40,000 nt of DNA from Chara braunii (taxonomy: Eukaryota; Streptophyta; Charophyceae; Charales; Characeae). Shown here one piece after another: positions 19,202 to 30,098 of this stretch; position 1 is the stretch's first letter, and every line of letters starts with the position of its first letter. The position numbers were made by a program, and so were the translations under genes. The DNA lies in NCBI GenBank assembly GCA_003427395.1, contig BFEA01000022.1:650526-690525 (forward strand). Direction: 5' to 3'. The notes below the pieces were generated by a model. It was given only the letters and a program-made list of their open reading frames with translations. It was not told where the DNA came from and ran no database searches.

Positions 19202-19732
19202 ATGGGGCGCATGGTGGTCCTTGGGTGCTAGTGGCATCTGTGAGTTGGGGAACGAGGTCGTGAGTGTAACACGAGAAGACATACCTGGTGCTTGGCTGGT
19301 CGAGACACGCTCGTACTTAGGAATCTGTTGACGTCTTCAGCGGCATAGTAGTCTAGGCCCTGTGGGCTGCGCACCGGCGTCGGTCCGGCGTGATGATGAT
19401 GAGGGTGATATGGGGGCACTTACCTTGTATTGGCAATGGTTTGTATGGGTGACATCTTCAAGTACTTCGGGCTGCTGCTGATGTCAACAGTCGCATTGTC
19501 AATCTGTAGGATGAGCAAGCTGGGCGTTGAGCGCCAAGTGTAAGGGCGAAGAGGCTGGGCTCTTGTGTCTGTGTGGAGAGAGCATGCTCTTATGGACTTT
19601 GGTTTTCAGTACTATGGACCTCCATTGGAGTATTATCAGTTCAATGCTACTCTCTGGACACGGTGTGACTATCTGGCTTTCAAAGTGAAGGGGTAATCTG
19701 GAATTATCATCTCGCTGTTGCATATTTTCATT

Positions 19733-19785
<53 letters not shown>

Positions 19786-20190
19786 CGTACGATGGTCTGG
19801 GGTACACGTGGCATCTGAATGAGTGGGAACAGGGTTGTGAAGTGATACGAGAAGGCATACCTCGTACTTGACGCGTGCGACATGGGTCGACGTATGCTCG
19901 TGCTTCGGGAATGTTGTCGATGTCATCTTTTGGCTTCATAGTGTAGGCTAAATAGGATCTGCCACATGTAGTTTGGGCGCCGAGCGCGAGATAGGATATT
20001 GACTCTGGTTCTTCGTAGACAATGATGGGGCTATTTCAGCATTGCCAATTATGAACTCTTGGTGTGTCCTTATTTGGTGAACCCCGTGATGAAATTATAC
20101 TATTGGTTCGAGGTCACAACTATTTGGACTTGAGTGTTGATGCTGCTTGGGTTCTGAAGTTCGCTATTGCTCAATTTCTTTACATTTTTA

Positions 20191-20283
<93 letters not shown>

Positions 20284-20284
20284 G
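19202..20284 (+). repeat. Tandem duplication (~590-bp unit) ending in (ATT)n
   Basis: Units start at about 19202 and 19790 and share GTGGCATCTG, GAGAAG(A/G)CATACCT, GGGCG(T/C)(T/C)GAGCGC and a tail that runs into ATT repeats (19735-19784; 20191-20284 with one ATTGTT interruption). The bodies have diverged strongly. Having the same body-then-ATT order twice suggests that the unit, not only the microsatellite, was duplicated, or that a short element with an ATT-type end inserted twice. Confidence 0.6.
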
Positions 20285-20574
20285 TTAAACAATCAGGCTC
20301 CCTTTTCACTTCTTCATTTCACGTACATACAAACACATGGGGATTCTCGCTGGCACATAGCACCGAACTCAAACACTCGAAGATATGGGAACCAAGATGC
20401 AGTTCAGATGCAAGCTCGCTTCGACAGGTTATGGTGCATCAACACTCATACATCGTAGCTCTTGTCGCTGTGTCCAACACCACTACTCACCGCACTCTTC
20501 AACCCCGAATACCCCACCTACAAGCTCTATATACCCGCCCTCACAAAGACAGAACCACAGACACTAATAAACGA
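20285..20574. other. No gene recognised
   Basis: Mixed DNA, CA-rich toward the right, with nothing I can name. Confidence 0.4.
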
Positions 20575-21540
20575 AAAATAGACTGATAGACAAAGGACAC
20601 AAACAGATACACACGGACAATACTGACAGAGAGAACAGACGGAGATTGGGACAAGCAGTCCCAGACAGACAAAATATGACGAACGAGACAGAGGGACGAA
20701 CGACCAGACATTCCAACAACGGCTGTCAGACTAAACATAGACGTTGAAACCAACAAGAGGCGGATAGACAAACAGTCGGACTGACTCAACGAACGAAACA
20801 GAAACTGACAGACAGACGACAGACAGAGTACAGACAAACAGACGAGGGCAGCCTCGAACAAAACAGGCTCGGATGACGAGCGGGCCGTCAGACAAACAGG
20901 CACCTACAGATAGCAACGAACAAACAGTCAGCGAGACTAACAAACAACGTAAGGGGGCTGGCAAAGCGAACAGACAAGCAGACAGGACCGAAGCAAAGAT
21001 AAACACGAGCATATAGACACAGTCGGACGGACCATCCGACAGACGTGGTCGGACGAGCGATCCGGCAGACACAGCCGGATGATACGAACCAACGGACGAG
21101 GTAAGGCAATCAGGAAGGCACGACTCGGACAACTTGGCAGGTTCGACAGACTCGGTTGGACAGACGAACCATCAGACACTGACTATAACAAATAGATACA
21201 AACTATAGTCGAGACGAGGTACGGCCGGCGAAGGACAAGCGTATGCAGTCAGCGACACAGATAGTCTGATTGACACGGACAAGCCGACCAGATAGGCAAA
21301 CATACTCGACCAAACGAACACGGCCAGCCAAACAGGCGAAAAAACTCCGACAGGCAGATGGTCAAACAGACACAGACAGGCATATAGGCAGGAATGTGCA
21401 AGTAAACACAGACCCGAAATAGATACACGCTGACAGAAACGAATGAAACAAATACAAGTTCGGACAAACGAAATACAGACAGCTGACGAATCGGCAGTCA
21501 GGCAGACAGGCAGATAGACAGACACACGAAGAGAAAAGAC
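20575..21540. repeat. Degenerate CAGA/GACA satellite
   Basis: About 965 bp dominated on the plus strand by imperfect GACAGACA, GACAAACA and GACGAAC words. This keeps most minus-strand frames open (CLSV-type repeats); they are not genes. A smaller patch with the same composition is at about 22000-22150. Confidence 0.85.
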
Positions 21541-21649
21541 TTACCTGGTTACTCAGGCACGACTGCAGATCTGGCAACCGGCCCTCTGAACAGGGCACGC
21601 TTTCCTGACAATGCCATATTGAACCAAGAGATAAACACTATGACAAGGA

Positions 21650-21722
<73 letters not shown>

Positions 21723-22259
21723 TATCTTATTTATTAACCATGATAGATCGATAACATGGGTTACCGAGTAAATACGACCCATCAGCTTGCACCGATTACT
21801 CCCCTGCTCGCTGACCACGCTGTCACTTACTCCTATCGATTGAATGTTCCGGTGAAGTGCCTGGATCAGGGTGATCTCAACCGGTCACTATTAGGGGTGT
21901 TATGAGAAGTTTATTAAGGGAAGGGAAAACGAAGAAGAGGGAGAAGTAAGCGGGAATAAGGAAGATGTAGAAAGACAGAGGGGAAACAAACAAACAAACA
22001 AAAACCTCTAGACACATAGACAAGATAACCGTACGTGACTATGCACAGTTAGATAGAGACATGGTCAGACAAACACAGGTTACCGAAAACAGTCAGACAT
22101 GGCCAATGCTGTCCGAGAGGGAAGTGCATACAGACGGGTAGACAGATTGGCACGGATAAAGAGGGAGAGTCACCTACGTTTGGTGAGGGTGCTAGTAACT
22201 GTATTTGGTTGCTGTGTTCTACACAGTCAAGCGTTTAGTGATTGGATCCCCGAAACTGT
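21541..22259. repeat. (ATT)n at 21651-21723; otherwise no gene
   Basis: A pure ATT tract of about 73 bp sits in otherwise unassigned DNA. An (ACAA)n scrap lies near 21988-22002. Confidence 0.8.
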
Positions 22260-22591
22260 TTAAAACGGCATTTTGATTGGAACTGCACTACCTGAACTCT
22301 GCATCTCTGGTCTCGAGTAAGGATTTCGTGTGACCCCTTGACCCATGTCTGTGTGTAAGTATGTACGTGAGTGAGAGAGAGAGGGATGAGGTTGATACTG
22401 TAAGGATATGTCCCTGGTCATGGCAAATGGTCTAAGATAGTGAACATCTTCATTGACGACCTGGCGCGTTGATATGATTCTCCGTTGGTTTGATAGCGGT
22501 GCATTACTACTATTCCGGACAGTGTCAGACTTTTTGACAGCAAAGTCCGCAGTCTGACACACTTACCTTCTGATACTACTAGTAGTAGTAA

Positions 22592-22626
<35 letters not shown>

Positions 22627-22632
22627 TATTAC
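22260..22632. repeat. Inverted repeat followed by a TAC/TAG/ATT microsatellite
   Basis: GTGTCAGACT (22522-22531) pairs perfectly with AGTCTGACAC (22551-22560) across 19 bp; CGGAC/GTCCG offers an alternative pairing inside. A compound microsatellite follows (about 22577-22632). The rest is unassigned. Confidence 0.65.
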
Positions 22633-22885
22633 TGTTGATTGTTGTTTCACTATTGAAATATCCTGGTATAAGCAAGGGTCAGGAAGGGGAAAAGTGTGGG
22701 GCGTTGGAGAGGAGAGAGACATTATCATTGTGTGGTGGTGCCTACCTCCTCCATCCTCCTCCATTCTTTTCCCTGTTTGATCATCTCATAAACCAATCTC
22801 TTCAATACTATAACTTGTCTAATGATATATTCCTATAAAAGTCCAGACATTCCATTGCATGTATGATACGGGATCAACGACAGGG

Positions 22886-23010
22886 CGATTGCGGGAGCTC
22901 TGCCAGACTTCAGGAGGAACTCTGGAGGCAGGGAACCATGAGGTACACATGACTATCCTCTTCCCATATACCCTTACAGGCCACGCCCTTCTATTGGACT
23001 GCCTGTATGA
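22886..23010 (-). promoter_or_regulatory. Core-promoter module B, homologous to module A
   Basis: On the minus strand: GTCCAATAGAAGGGCGT, then a TATA-like GTATATGGGAAG (TATA 22970-22967), then CTGCCTCCAGAGTTCCTCCT and GGCAGAGCTCCCGCAATCG (22931-22886). The order and spacing match module A at 11088-11204. Homology stops right after GCAATCG, so the downstream parts differ. On this strand the upstream side is the hairpin array at 23310-24190. Confidence 0.6.
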
Positions 23011-23164
23011 TTGTATGATATATACTGCTTGTACTTTCTTCAGGACTAAGATAATCAGAAGGGGAAAAAAATATATGATTGAAATAAGAATCCTGCCTGG
23101 TGAAATGGAAGGAACCTAAATTGACTAAGAGGGAACCTAGACTGTTTGGACGTGAAGAATGAAG

Positions 23165-23260
23165 TAGGGCAATGGAGGCTCATGTGTGAGCCGTCACACT
23201 ACTTATGTATGCACTGACATGACTAAGGGTTGACACTTAGGTACTCATGTGTGAGTTACC
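23165..23260. repeat. Paired CTCA-TGTG-TGAG hairpins
   Basis: GGCTCATGTGTGAGCC (about 23176-23191) and GGTACTCATGTGTGAGTTACC (about 23239-23259) share the loop TGTG and a CTCA/TGAG stem, with different but complementary extensions (GG/CC; GGTA/TACC). A third, GATACTCATGTGTGAGCTATTC, is near 24775-24797. Confidence 0.6.
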
Positions 23261-23309
23261 TTGCTATCTTCCAGAAGGGCATATGTGTCGGACAATCACT
23301 TATGAAATT

Positions 23310-24190
23310 AATTTGGAACTCTCCACCGGATCTACTGTCGTCGCAACGGGAGGGGGGTTCTAACAATAACCTGGGAACTAAATTAGGTGTTCTCTACCGT
23401 GACAACTATCGTCGTGACGGAAAGAGGGTACTAACAAAAACTTATGAACTAATCTAAGTACTCTCTACCTGAGCGGCTGTCCTCGTGAGGAGACGAGGGT
23501 ATGAAAAATAACTTATGAACTAATCTAAGTACTCTCTACTTGAGCGGCTGTCGTCGTGAGGGAACGAGGGTACTAACAATACCTATAAACTAATCTAAGT
23601 GCTCTCTACCTGATCGGCTGTCCTCGTGAGGGGATAAGGGTGCAAACAAAATATTTATGAACTAAGCTAAGTACTCTCTACCTGAGCGGCTATCATCGTG
23701 AGGGGGCGAGGGTACAAACAACTACTTATGAACTAATCTAATCGCTCTCTACCGGAACGACTGTCGTCGTGAAGGGACGAGGGTACAAGCAAATACGTAT
23801 GAACTAGATCAAGTACTACTTACCAGATCGACTGCCGTCATGATGGAAAAAGGGGTACTAACAATAACTTATGAACTAAATCAGGTACCCTCGACCGTAA
23901 CGGTTGTCGTCGTAACGGGAAGTTAACCTATGAACTAAATTTGGTACTCTTTACCGTAATGACTGTCGTCGCAACGGGAAAAAGTATCTGACAATGACTG
24001 TGAACTAGACTAGGAACTCTCTACCGGATCGACTGTCGTCATGATGGGACGAGGGTACAAACAAGATACTCATAAAACTAATCTAAGTATTCTCCAACCG
24101 GATCGACTGTCGTCGTGATGGGACGAGGATACAAACCATCTAAAGTACTCTCTACCGGATCGACTGTCGTCGTGACGGAAAGAGGGGTCT
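23310..24190. repeat. 13-unit tandem array, ~69 bp per unit, hairpin-forming
   Basis: The core GACTGTCGTCGTGA (variants) appears 13 times at 56-75 bp spacing from about 23335 to 24160. Most units read: ACTTATGAACTAATCTAAGT, then ACTCTCTACCG, the core, then GGGACGAGGGTAC. GTACTCTC can pair with GAGGGTAC and CCG with CGG across the core. In some units both sides change together (CTCTTTACCGT with ACGGGAAAAAG). Inner units are more alike than end units, as in tandem arrays homogenised by unequal exchange. Confidence 0.85.
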
Positions 24191-24900
24191 GACTCTTAGA
24201 AAATAATAAGGGAGACTCCAGGGAGGGTCACCCTATTCACACACTTGAAGTCGAAGGCTGACTAACGACCTGCTTGAGGTGGTAAACCACGTTGTTTCTC
24301 TTTCTTCATTATCTTACTTACTCTCTGATAGTCCTACCACCAAACCGGTAGAGGGGAGGTTTCTGTAGGAGTTACCTTATTACTTGTTTAACGAATGGAC
24401 TACTTATTACCCAAGGGAAGTAGTAGAGGGGCCTCTATTGGGGTCTGTCTATTACCTACTTGATTCTATATTAACTTAAGAGAAGGGTGCTTCTGTAGGA
24501 ATACCCTAAACACTGGTCTTCTGTCCAAACTAACCCGGTCTCAGGACGGTCAGCTTCCGAAAAGCAATAGGATACCCTTGTTACGATTATCATAATGCTC
24601 TCCTGAAGTGGACCTTCTCGCGTGATAGTAGGGGGCTCTTGTGTGGGTCGCCTATTATTCACGCAGACCGTTATTAACCTCTGGAAGGGGATTGACATCC
24701 GCATCTTTCGGGAATATACCTATAGGAAGTAGTAAGGTGCTTCTGTAGGAGCCTCAACTATTGTTGTATGAAAAGGATACTCATGTGTGAGCTATTCTGC
24801 TACTTTGAACAGATCCTATGTATACCTTGAGAGAGACTAAGCAGAGAGTCAACTACCCATGAATAACTTACTCACCTGTTTGTTCGACTAACAAATTGTT
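24191..24900. repeat. CTTC-TGTA-GGA motif, three copies, otherwise unassigned
   Basis: GGTTTCTGTAGGAGTTACC (about 24358), AGGGTGCTTCTGTAGGAATACCCT (24483-24506, given in two parts: AGGGTGCTTC and GGAATACCCT around TGTA) and GGTGCTTCTGTAGGAGCCTC (about 24734) share the TGTA loop and partly complementary sides. No gene. Confidence 0.45.
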
Positions 24901-26070
24901 TGGTATTGGTCAAGTAGTAAGAGATTTATGTTTGAATCGGCCTACTACTTGAGTGTGTTAACACAAATAGCAGAGAAAGGAAGGAACAATGCTCCTGTTA
25001 GAGCAAGGTCTTCATATATCTAGGAAAAGAAACAAGGAAAGAAGATAGGACCGCGGGAGAAAAAAACTTAAGAGTTACCAAGTAGTCCATAATTGTCCGT
25101 GACTTTCAGGTAGAAGGCCACAACGATGAATGAGTTAAGACTCATCTACACAAGCGTCAAACGGTGCGCTTATCCCCAAGAGAGAAAATGCAGGGACTGA
25201 GAGTAGGGTAAACATAAGTTTCCCTAAAAAGACGACTTAGGACACAAGCATGAGACTCCTCGAGAGAAAGGAGATAGTGACAGACGGCTCGGGGTAGGGT
25301 AGTGAGAATAGACGTTAGGAGTTAGACCTGGGATGTCGATCCTAGAGCTCACTACCCATATCTAAGGGCTTGACCCTTAGATATCAATATGTGGGGAATC
25401 GAGTGGGGGTGTTGAATCTTTGTTGACCTGTGTGTGTGCATGTCCGGACTCATTTTACGGCTGCATTGGAAGGAAAGGATCTACAAAAGGATCTAAACTT
25501 TTTCTTATCTCTCGATAACAGGTCGGTTGTTACCGATTCAACTTTTCCCCTTTGACTTGATACCCACCTCTAAAGTCAAACCCTGTGGTCAGTAAAATTG
25601 TCACCTGTGGTCATTGCCTAAATGGTCCTGGTCACTCTCAAGAGTCCTTTGTAGAAATGTGAGGGGGTTGGGCTTACGTCTCAGGAAAGACAAGGCTGTC
25701 ATACATGATTTGGGAAGTGAGGGACAAGGTCAATGGTTGATGGTTGACGCCGTTAGTGCATGGCATGTGAACTGTCTTTGCATTATTCTGTGCAGGTCTG
25801 TTTTCTGCGTGACTTTGGATTGAACTGAACCTGGTCTGTTGAAGAGTCTCGGACACACAACACTTGTGAAAGTGGAAAGGGTTCTCGACGGTAATACTTC
25901 CATATTCATCATATGTCCAACTTAACTATTATGATGTTCAGTTAAGTCTTAACCTGTTAAGAAAGATAGGACGCCCTTTGGTAGAAAAGAAATTTGATTG
26001 ATTTTGGTCGAAAGAATAATACATTACGCAGTAGCAAAAATAGACTGCCTTATTAAAAGTTCGACCTGAA
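24901..26070. other. No gene; one strong hairpin at 25358-25384
   Basis: ATATCTAAGGG (25358-25368) and CCCTTAGATAT (25374-25384) pair perfectly over 11 bp around CTTGA. A similar but imperfect CTAAGGGTTGACACTTAG occurs near 23223. Short frames elsewhere have no domains. Confidence 0.6.
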
Positions 26071-26074
26071 TATC

Positions 26075-26414
26075 TAACGGGTCAGTTATAGGCGTCTTAC
26101 CGCACGTACCCCGTTTTATGCTACAACGATCGAGCAAACGCCCTCGGCCGACCTACCTCTACAAAGGCATGTAAAAGCCTTTGCATGTGGGCCGGTAGCT
26201 CAGCAGGGATACGCCTACCTGAGGGTGGTGACAGCCCCTCGGGTAGAGGTAAGTTGTACCTCGCGACGTCCCGACCTGTCGCAGGGCGTCGTGAGAGGTA
26301 TAGCATGCGCACACGGTCGGAGTGGTGACCGGTTCTTCTTCAAGAAATAAATCCCAAGTGACACGACCGTGAGGTTCAGCGCTCCCAGCGGGTGTAAGAC
26401 CGCCGAGCGCGACA
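26075..26414 (+). repeat. LTR family X, copy C, with 3' LTR border
   Basis: Reverse complement of copies A (7350-7740) and B (36060-36400). It carries GGTAGCTCAGCAGGG (an A-box-like word), GGGATACGCC, the hairpin 26217-26225/26236-26244 and AGGTAAGTTGTACC, and ends GCGACA at 26414, two bases before a primer-binding site. The left border is uncertain; similarity to copy A continues to about 26075. Confidence 0.65.
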
Positions 26415-26416
26415 GG

Positions 26417-26436
26417 TGGCGCCGTTGCCGGGGATC
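26417..26436 (+). promoter_or_regulatory. Primer-binding site for tRNA-Asp
   Basis: TGGCGCCGTTGCCGGGGATC: its first 18 bases are the complement of the 3' end of plant tRNA-Asp(GUC), which I recall as ending CCCCGGCAACGGCGCCA. The same site is common in plant Ty3/gypsy elements. It lies two bases after the LTR end. Confidence 0.8.
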
Positions 26437-26655
26437 TCGCTTTCCAGCCGAGGTCCTTAGTGAACGGACTCGGGTATGGTGAAACGATGATCACGACAAA
26501 ATGACAACCTTTGGTGTAATGCATAGCGTGACTATCACTAGAGATACAAGTCGTCCACCGACAACAGATTGATCCGTTGCCGGGGATCGTCGGTTGCCTG
26601 CCAGGATCCTATGTGAACGGACCTAGGTCTGGTTAATTGAAGCCCTAGCAAAACG
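26422..26655 (+). repeat. Diverged 152-bp duplication covering the PBS region
   Basis: CCGTTGCCGGGGATC occurs at 26422 and again at 26574. Both are followed by a similar 50 bp (GTGAACGGAC at about 26459 and 26612, then GGT(A/C)TGGT). The second copy has lost the TGGCG start. It may be a tandem duplication of the leader or the remains of a second insertion. Confidence 0.65.
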
Positions 26656-27120
26656 ACAAATGAAAGATAGGGTAGTGTACAACCTCTATTTAGATGATAA
26701 AGGAACTACTAAGGTCAATTGTTGGTCTATTGTGAGCATTTGTCTAGGGTAGATTTCATAAGATGGGGTGAGTACAATTTAGAGTATATAGACTACCGTA
26801 CGTTACGAATATTGATCTGTCCTTCTATCGCTTGCCGGAGGTCATAGTTAATCCCATATTAGGTTGAAAAGTAACACACAGGGTAGCGATTAAGGATTGC
26901 GAAGTCTTTTGAAAGCAAGTCAATAAGGGTAGCAAGAGGGCCTATCAAGTCTGCCCGGAAGGTGTTTTTTATAAGTATTCTCCTCCACTTGTAATAATTT
27001 TCCGCCCCTACGACAACCTTGCATACTTCCGAAGCCTTCATTCTTTCATAGAGATACACGTCCTTATACATAAAGCATTAGAAAACTCGACAATACTTTA
27101 GGTGTCTCATCCCTCCAATC

Positions 27121-27330
27121 ATGTCGTGTGGGGCAGGATCTGGAAGGGAAAAAGGTGGTCGGCAGGGAAAGACCGCAGAGAGACATATTGATTCAACAAG
27201 GGAAAGAGAGGAGCGAGAGGGAGAAGATGAGGAAGAGGAGAAGTGAGAGAGAGTTGAGATTGAGGTGACATCAGGAAGATCTACAAAAGCGAACGCCATC
27301 TCCTGGGAAGATGACATACTACTCTTATAA
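27121..27330 (+). pseudogene. Charged N-terminal gag-like reading
   Basis: The ATG at 27121 gives MSCGAGSGREKGGRQGK, an Arg/Glu-rich run (STREREEREGEDEEEEK), a TGA at 27244-27246, and continues in frame as ERVEIEVTSGRSTKANAISW to a TAA at 27330. The TGA is most simply a former CGA. It lies 700 bp downstream of the tRNA-Asp primer-binding site on the same strand, where gag should begin. Length and charge fit a gag N-terminus, but there is no domain match. Confidence 0.4.
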
Positions 27331-28600
27331 GTACAAGCGACATTACGGCTCTCCGCCACTGCGCTTTGAGCTGCCTTCTCGTAATTGTATTCTTCTCCCT
27401 CTTCTTCCATGGCACGTCGACTTCGACAGTTGACTGTCCTTCCCCAGCCACCTCGACCTGCTCTTCCACCTCCGCTGCATGTGCCTGCCCCTCCCGTAGT
27501 GTCTCAGGCTGTGCTAACGGATCGTAGATTATGTATTACCCTGACACTGTTTTTCCTATGTCAGATTGAATTATACGGGCTAATCTCATACTTATTGTAC
27601 AGAGAGATCACTTAAGGGTGTGATCCTACCAACGTGAAGTAGGATCAATGTTAGTGGTAGCTTAGTTTTTATCAAGGTCGTCAGACAAAAACACCTTCAA
27701 AGAAAAATTTGTGTAGATCCGGATGACTAAATACTTCTCTCCCTGTCAATGACGATACTCATAATGGAGGGGATATCCGTCTAGGAAAAAAGAAAAAATT
27801 GTGTTAACAGTTGTTGGCACCTCCTCAGCGATAAGCAGTCTAGACAAGTGTGAGGCGATTTCTGTGGGTTTGCACCCTGAGTAGACACAAATGTTTATAA
27901 GTAAAAGTATCAGTCCATTGGCAATAGCAAGGGAAAGGGAGGAGAGTTCTAGTAACATGCCAATGAGTAGAACACATGTCAGGGATGCAAAAAAGTCTGA
28001 ACGTAGGTAGTGTCAGTATAAACCCTCAGTTGCTATGGGTTCTTAATAAAAGTCCAGTTTTAGGGAAAAGTCAATGTAAGCTGAGTACGTTATTGGGAAA
28101 ACATCTTCGAGGTTGGTTTCATCTATAAGGGGCAGCCAAAGGTTCTTGATCTTAAGGGCAGTCAGTGAGGCGGTGAGGTGCTTGATGATAAATCATCCTG
28201 TTTATGTTTAACTTGCTGACAAGATTCAGGTATAAGGTTATCTATTAGAACTCATCTACTCCAAGATCATCTGCCTAAATCGAAGCGCTTAAATTCCTTC
28301 ATTTTAAAAGACCATTCATTGGGCTTATCTATGTAAATTTATTCACTTGTGCCAAGTTTATTTGAGTCAAGCATATTTAATACTATTCATACAAGACTAT
28401 TCGTCTAATACATTTTTATTCATGATTACTCGCCTGAATTACCCATCTAAATTATTACGACTGTATGCTTTAATCCGTCTTTATGAGTTAACTATATATG
28501 ACTATCTGTTTATATCTATCCACTATAAACTATAGTTGGATTGCTCTCCTTACAAAGAATAGAAGTGCTGCGTAGAATCCACGTTCGACGCGGGGTCGAA
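27331..28600. other. No gene recognised; A+T-rich
   Basis: Pro-rich plus-strand frame fragments at 27385-27530 may be more decayed gag. Beyond that the DNA is A+T-rich with short frames only. Confidence 0.4.
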
Positions 28601-29554
28601 GGTGAATGGAGTGACTGACCTCTTGGGAGGAGAGATTCTCTGGAGATATAGTCAATGCGTAGAATCTACTCTTGGGGGAGTTGCAACCCTAAGTTATCTT
28701 TTCCCTGAAAGATGGTTTGAAAGAGCTATAAATTCGTCTTCAGAGGTAGTAGTGAGACCCACGTCGGAACTATGTTCCTGGTCCATAGTGGGGTGTTGTC
28801 ACCTAACCCTTTGAGGAGAGATGACTACATTACTATTAAGAAGGAGGAAACTATTTGGGCCTTGTTAGACCATGGTCTATGAAGGAGGCGACTACTACTT
28901 GCCGCAAGGAAGCAGGGGGTGATGCCCCAGCTATCTTTGTGTCAAGTGGGTTCATCTGCTTGAAACGGGATATGGATCCTGGAACGTGTATGGTGGGGTT
29001 ATCTACTAATGGACAAGGGTCTGCTAGGAACGAATATTGGAATCGAAGGGTGAAGCAGTGAGGCTTGATCCTTGAGCAGGGCTCGGGAGTCTTAGATGTT
29101 AACCCTTCTAAGGGATTACACTGCCCCTGACACAATATACTCCTGTCAAAGCCCAGGGAGTAGAATATAATACCATCCTTATTTTTGCATCTAAAAGTAT
29201 TTATCATTGAGGAACTTATTGATCACAACATAACTATTATCTATCATAACAACTACCATAAGTTTATCGTCATCACTAGGTATACGTATGCCTGTTAAAA
29301 CTTGTGTCTACGCTGTTAATACTATTTCCATACTCAACTATTAAAATTATTAATTATTGTTATCACTATGACAGTATGTCTCCACTATACGTAACAATTA
29401 TTATGATAATTTATGATATTCAATATTCAAAAATCACAAATGCATTATTATCGTAGTATATTATCATCTGATTTTGAGTGGTCTTGGACGTTAGAAATGA
29501 GCAATGTTAGTGGAGTATGATGGAAAAGGTTTGCTGGACGTTTGTGAGCAGAAT
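28601..29554. other. Possible decayed coding remnants, unrecognised
   Basis: Two plus-strand frames, 28602-28814 (GEILWRYSQCVESTLGGVAT, YLFPERWFERAINSS) and 28855-29061 (FICLKRDMDPGTCMVGLS), have a balanced composition and could belong to the same retroelement as the gag pieces on either side. I cannot assign them. From 29062 to 29554 nothing is seen. Confidence 0.25.
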
Positions 29555-29559
29555 CTAGA

Positions 29560-30098
29560 AGTAATTCAACAAGGTCAGAAACCCGTATGCTAAGGAAGAC
29601 CTCAACGCAACCTTGCCTATTAAAAAAGAGGATGGGTTGGATTTGTCCATGTCAAGTTTCATTAGGGAGGATAAATATATTGGTTCCTGGTGGGGTACGT
29701 CTTTAAATGAGGGTACCCTTATTTTTTTTAGTCTGGCTTCAACAAATAATGAAGATAGTGCAATGATCCTGTACACCTCGTCATCTTTTTGGATTACTTT
29801 CGGTATCGAGTTGACAATGAAATGTGAGAACCTGCTCACGAGATTATTATGACTAACTGAAGTGGCTGTTGCGAAGTGGGTAAAAGAAATATGTCAGAAA
29901 AGAGATGAGTCGGTTTCCGTTGTTAATAAGGTCAGGGGTGCAAATAAGTTTGTGTTCCCCTCCTTCCCGTTGCGAGTCATTCTACTCGAGTCTCCTGTGG
30001 AAGAATATTTTAGGGGACGAGAGAAAAATAAAGACATCAGCGGAGACCGCCTTGATAGAAAAAGGATAGGGACACAAAGCGTTATACGAGCAAGGTAG
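29560..30098 (+). pseudogene. Gag-like fragment, same family as 16943-17383
   Basis: The plus-strand frame reads FNKVRNPYAKEDLN, LPIKKEDGLDLSMSSF and FWITFGIELTMKCENLLTRL, then a TGA (29850-29852, probably former CGA), then LTEVAVAKWVKEICQKR, KFVFPSFPLRVILLE and VEEYFRG, and ends at 30098. It aligns with the minus-strand fragment at 16943-17383 and extends about 80 codons further upstream than that copy, which was cut by an LTR. It is in the same frame as the zinc-knuckle frame at 30435-31523. Confidence 0.6.

Noticed and set aside
20541-21598. Minus-strand open frames with CLSV/LSVC repeats
   Set aside because: A degenerate CAGA satellite lacks stops on that strand; all three frames are open.
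26277-26414. A complete 138-bp LTR (TGTCGC...GCGACA)
   Set aside because: The ends match perfectly, but homology with two other copies extends upstream of 26277 to about 26075, so the LTR is longer and the TGTCGC is probably internal.
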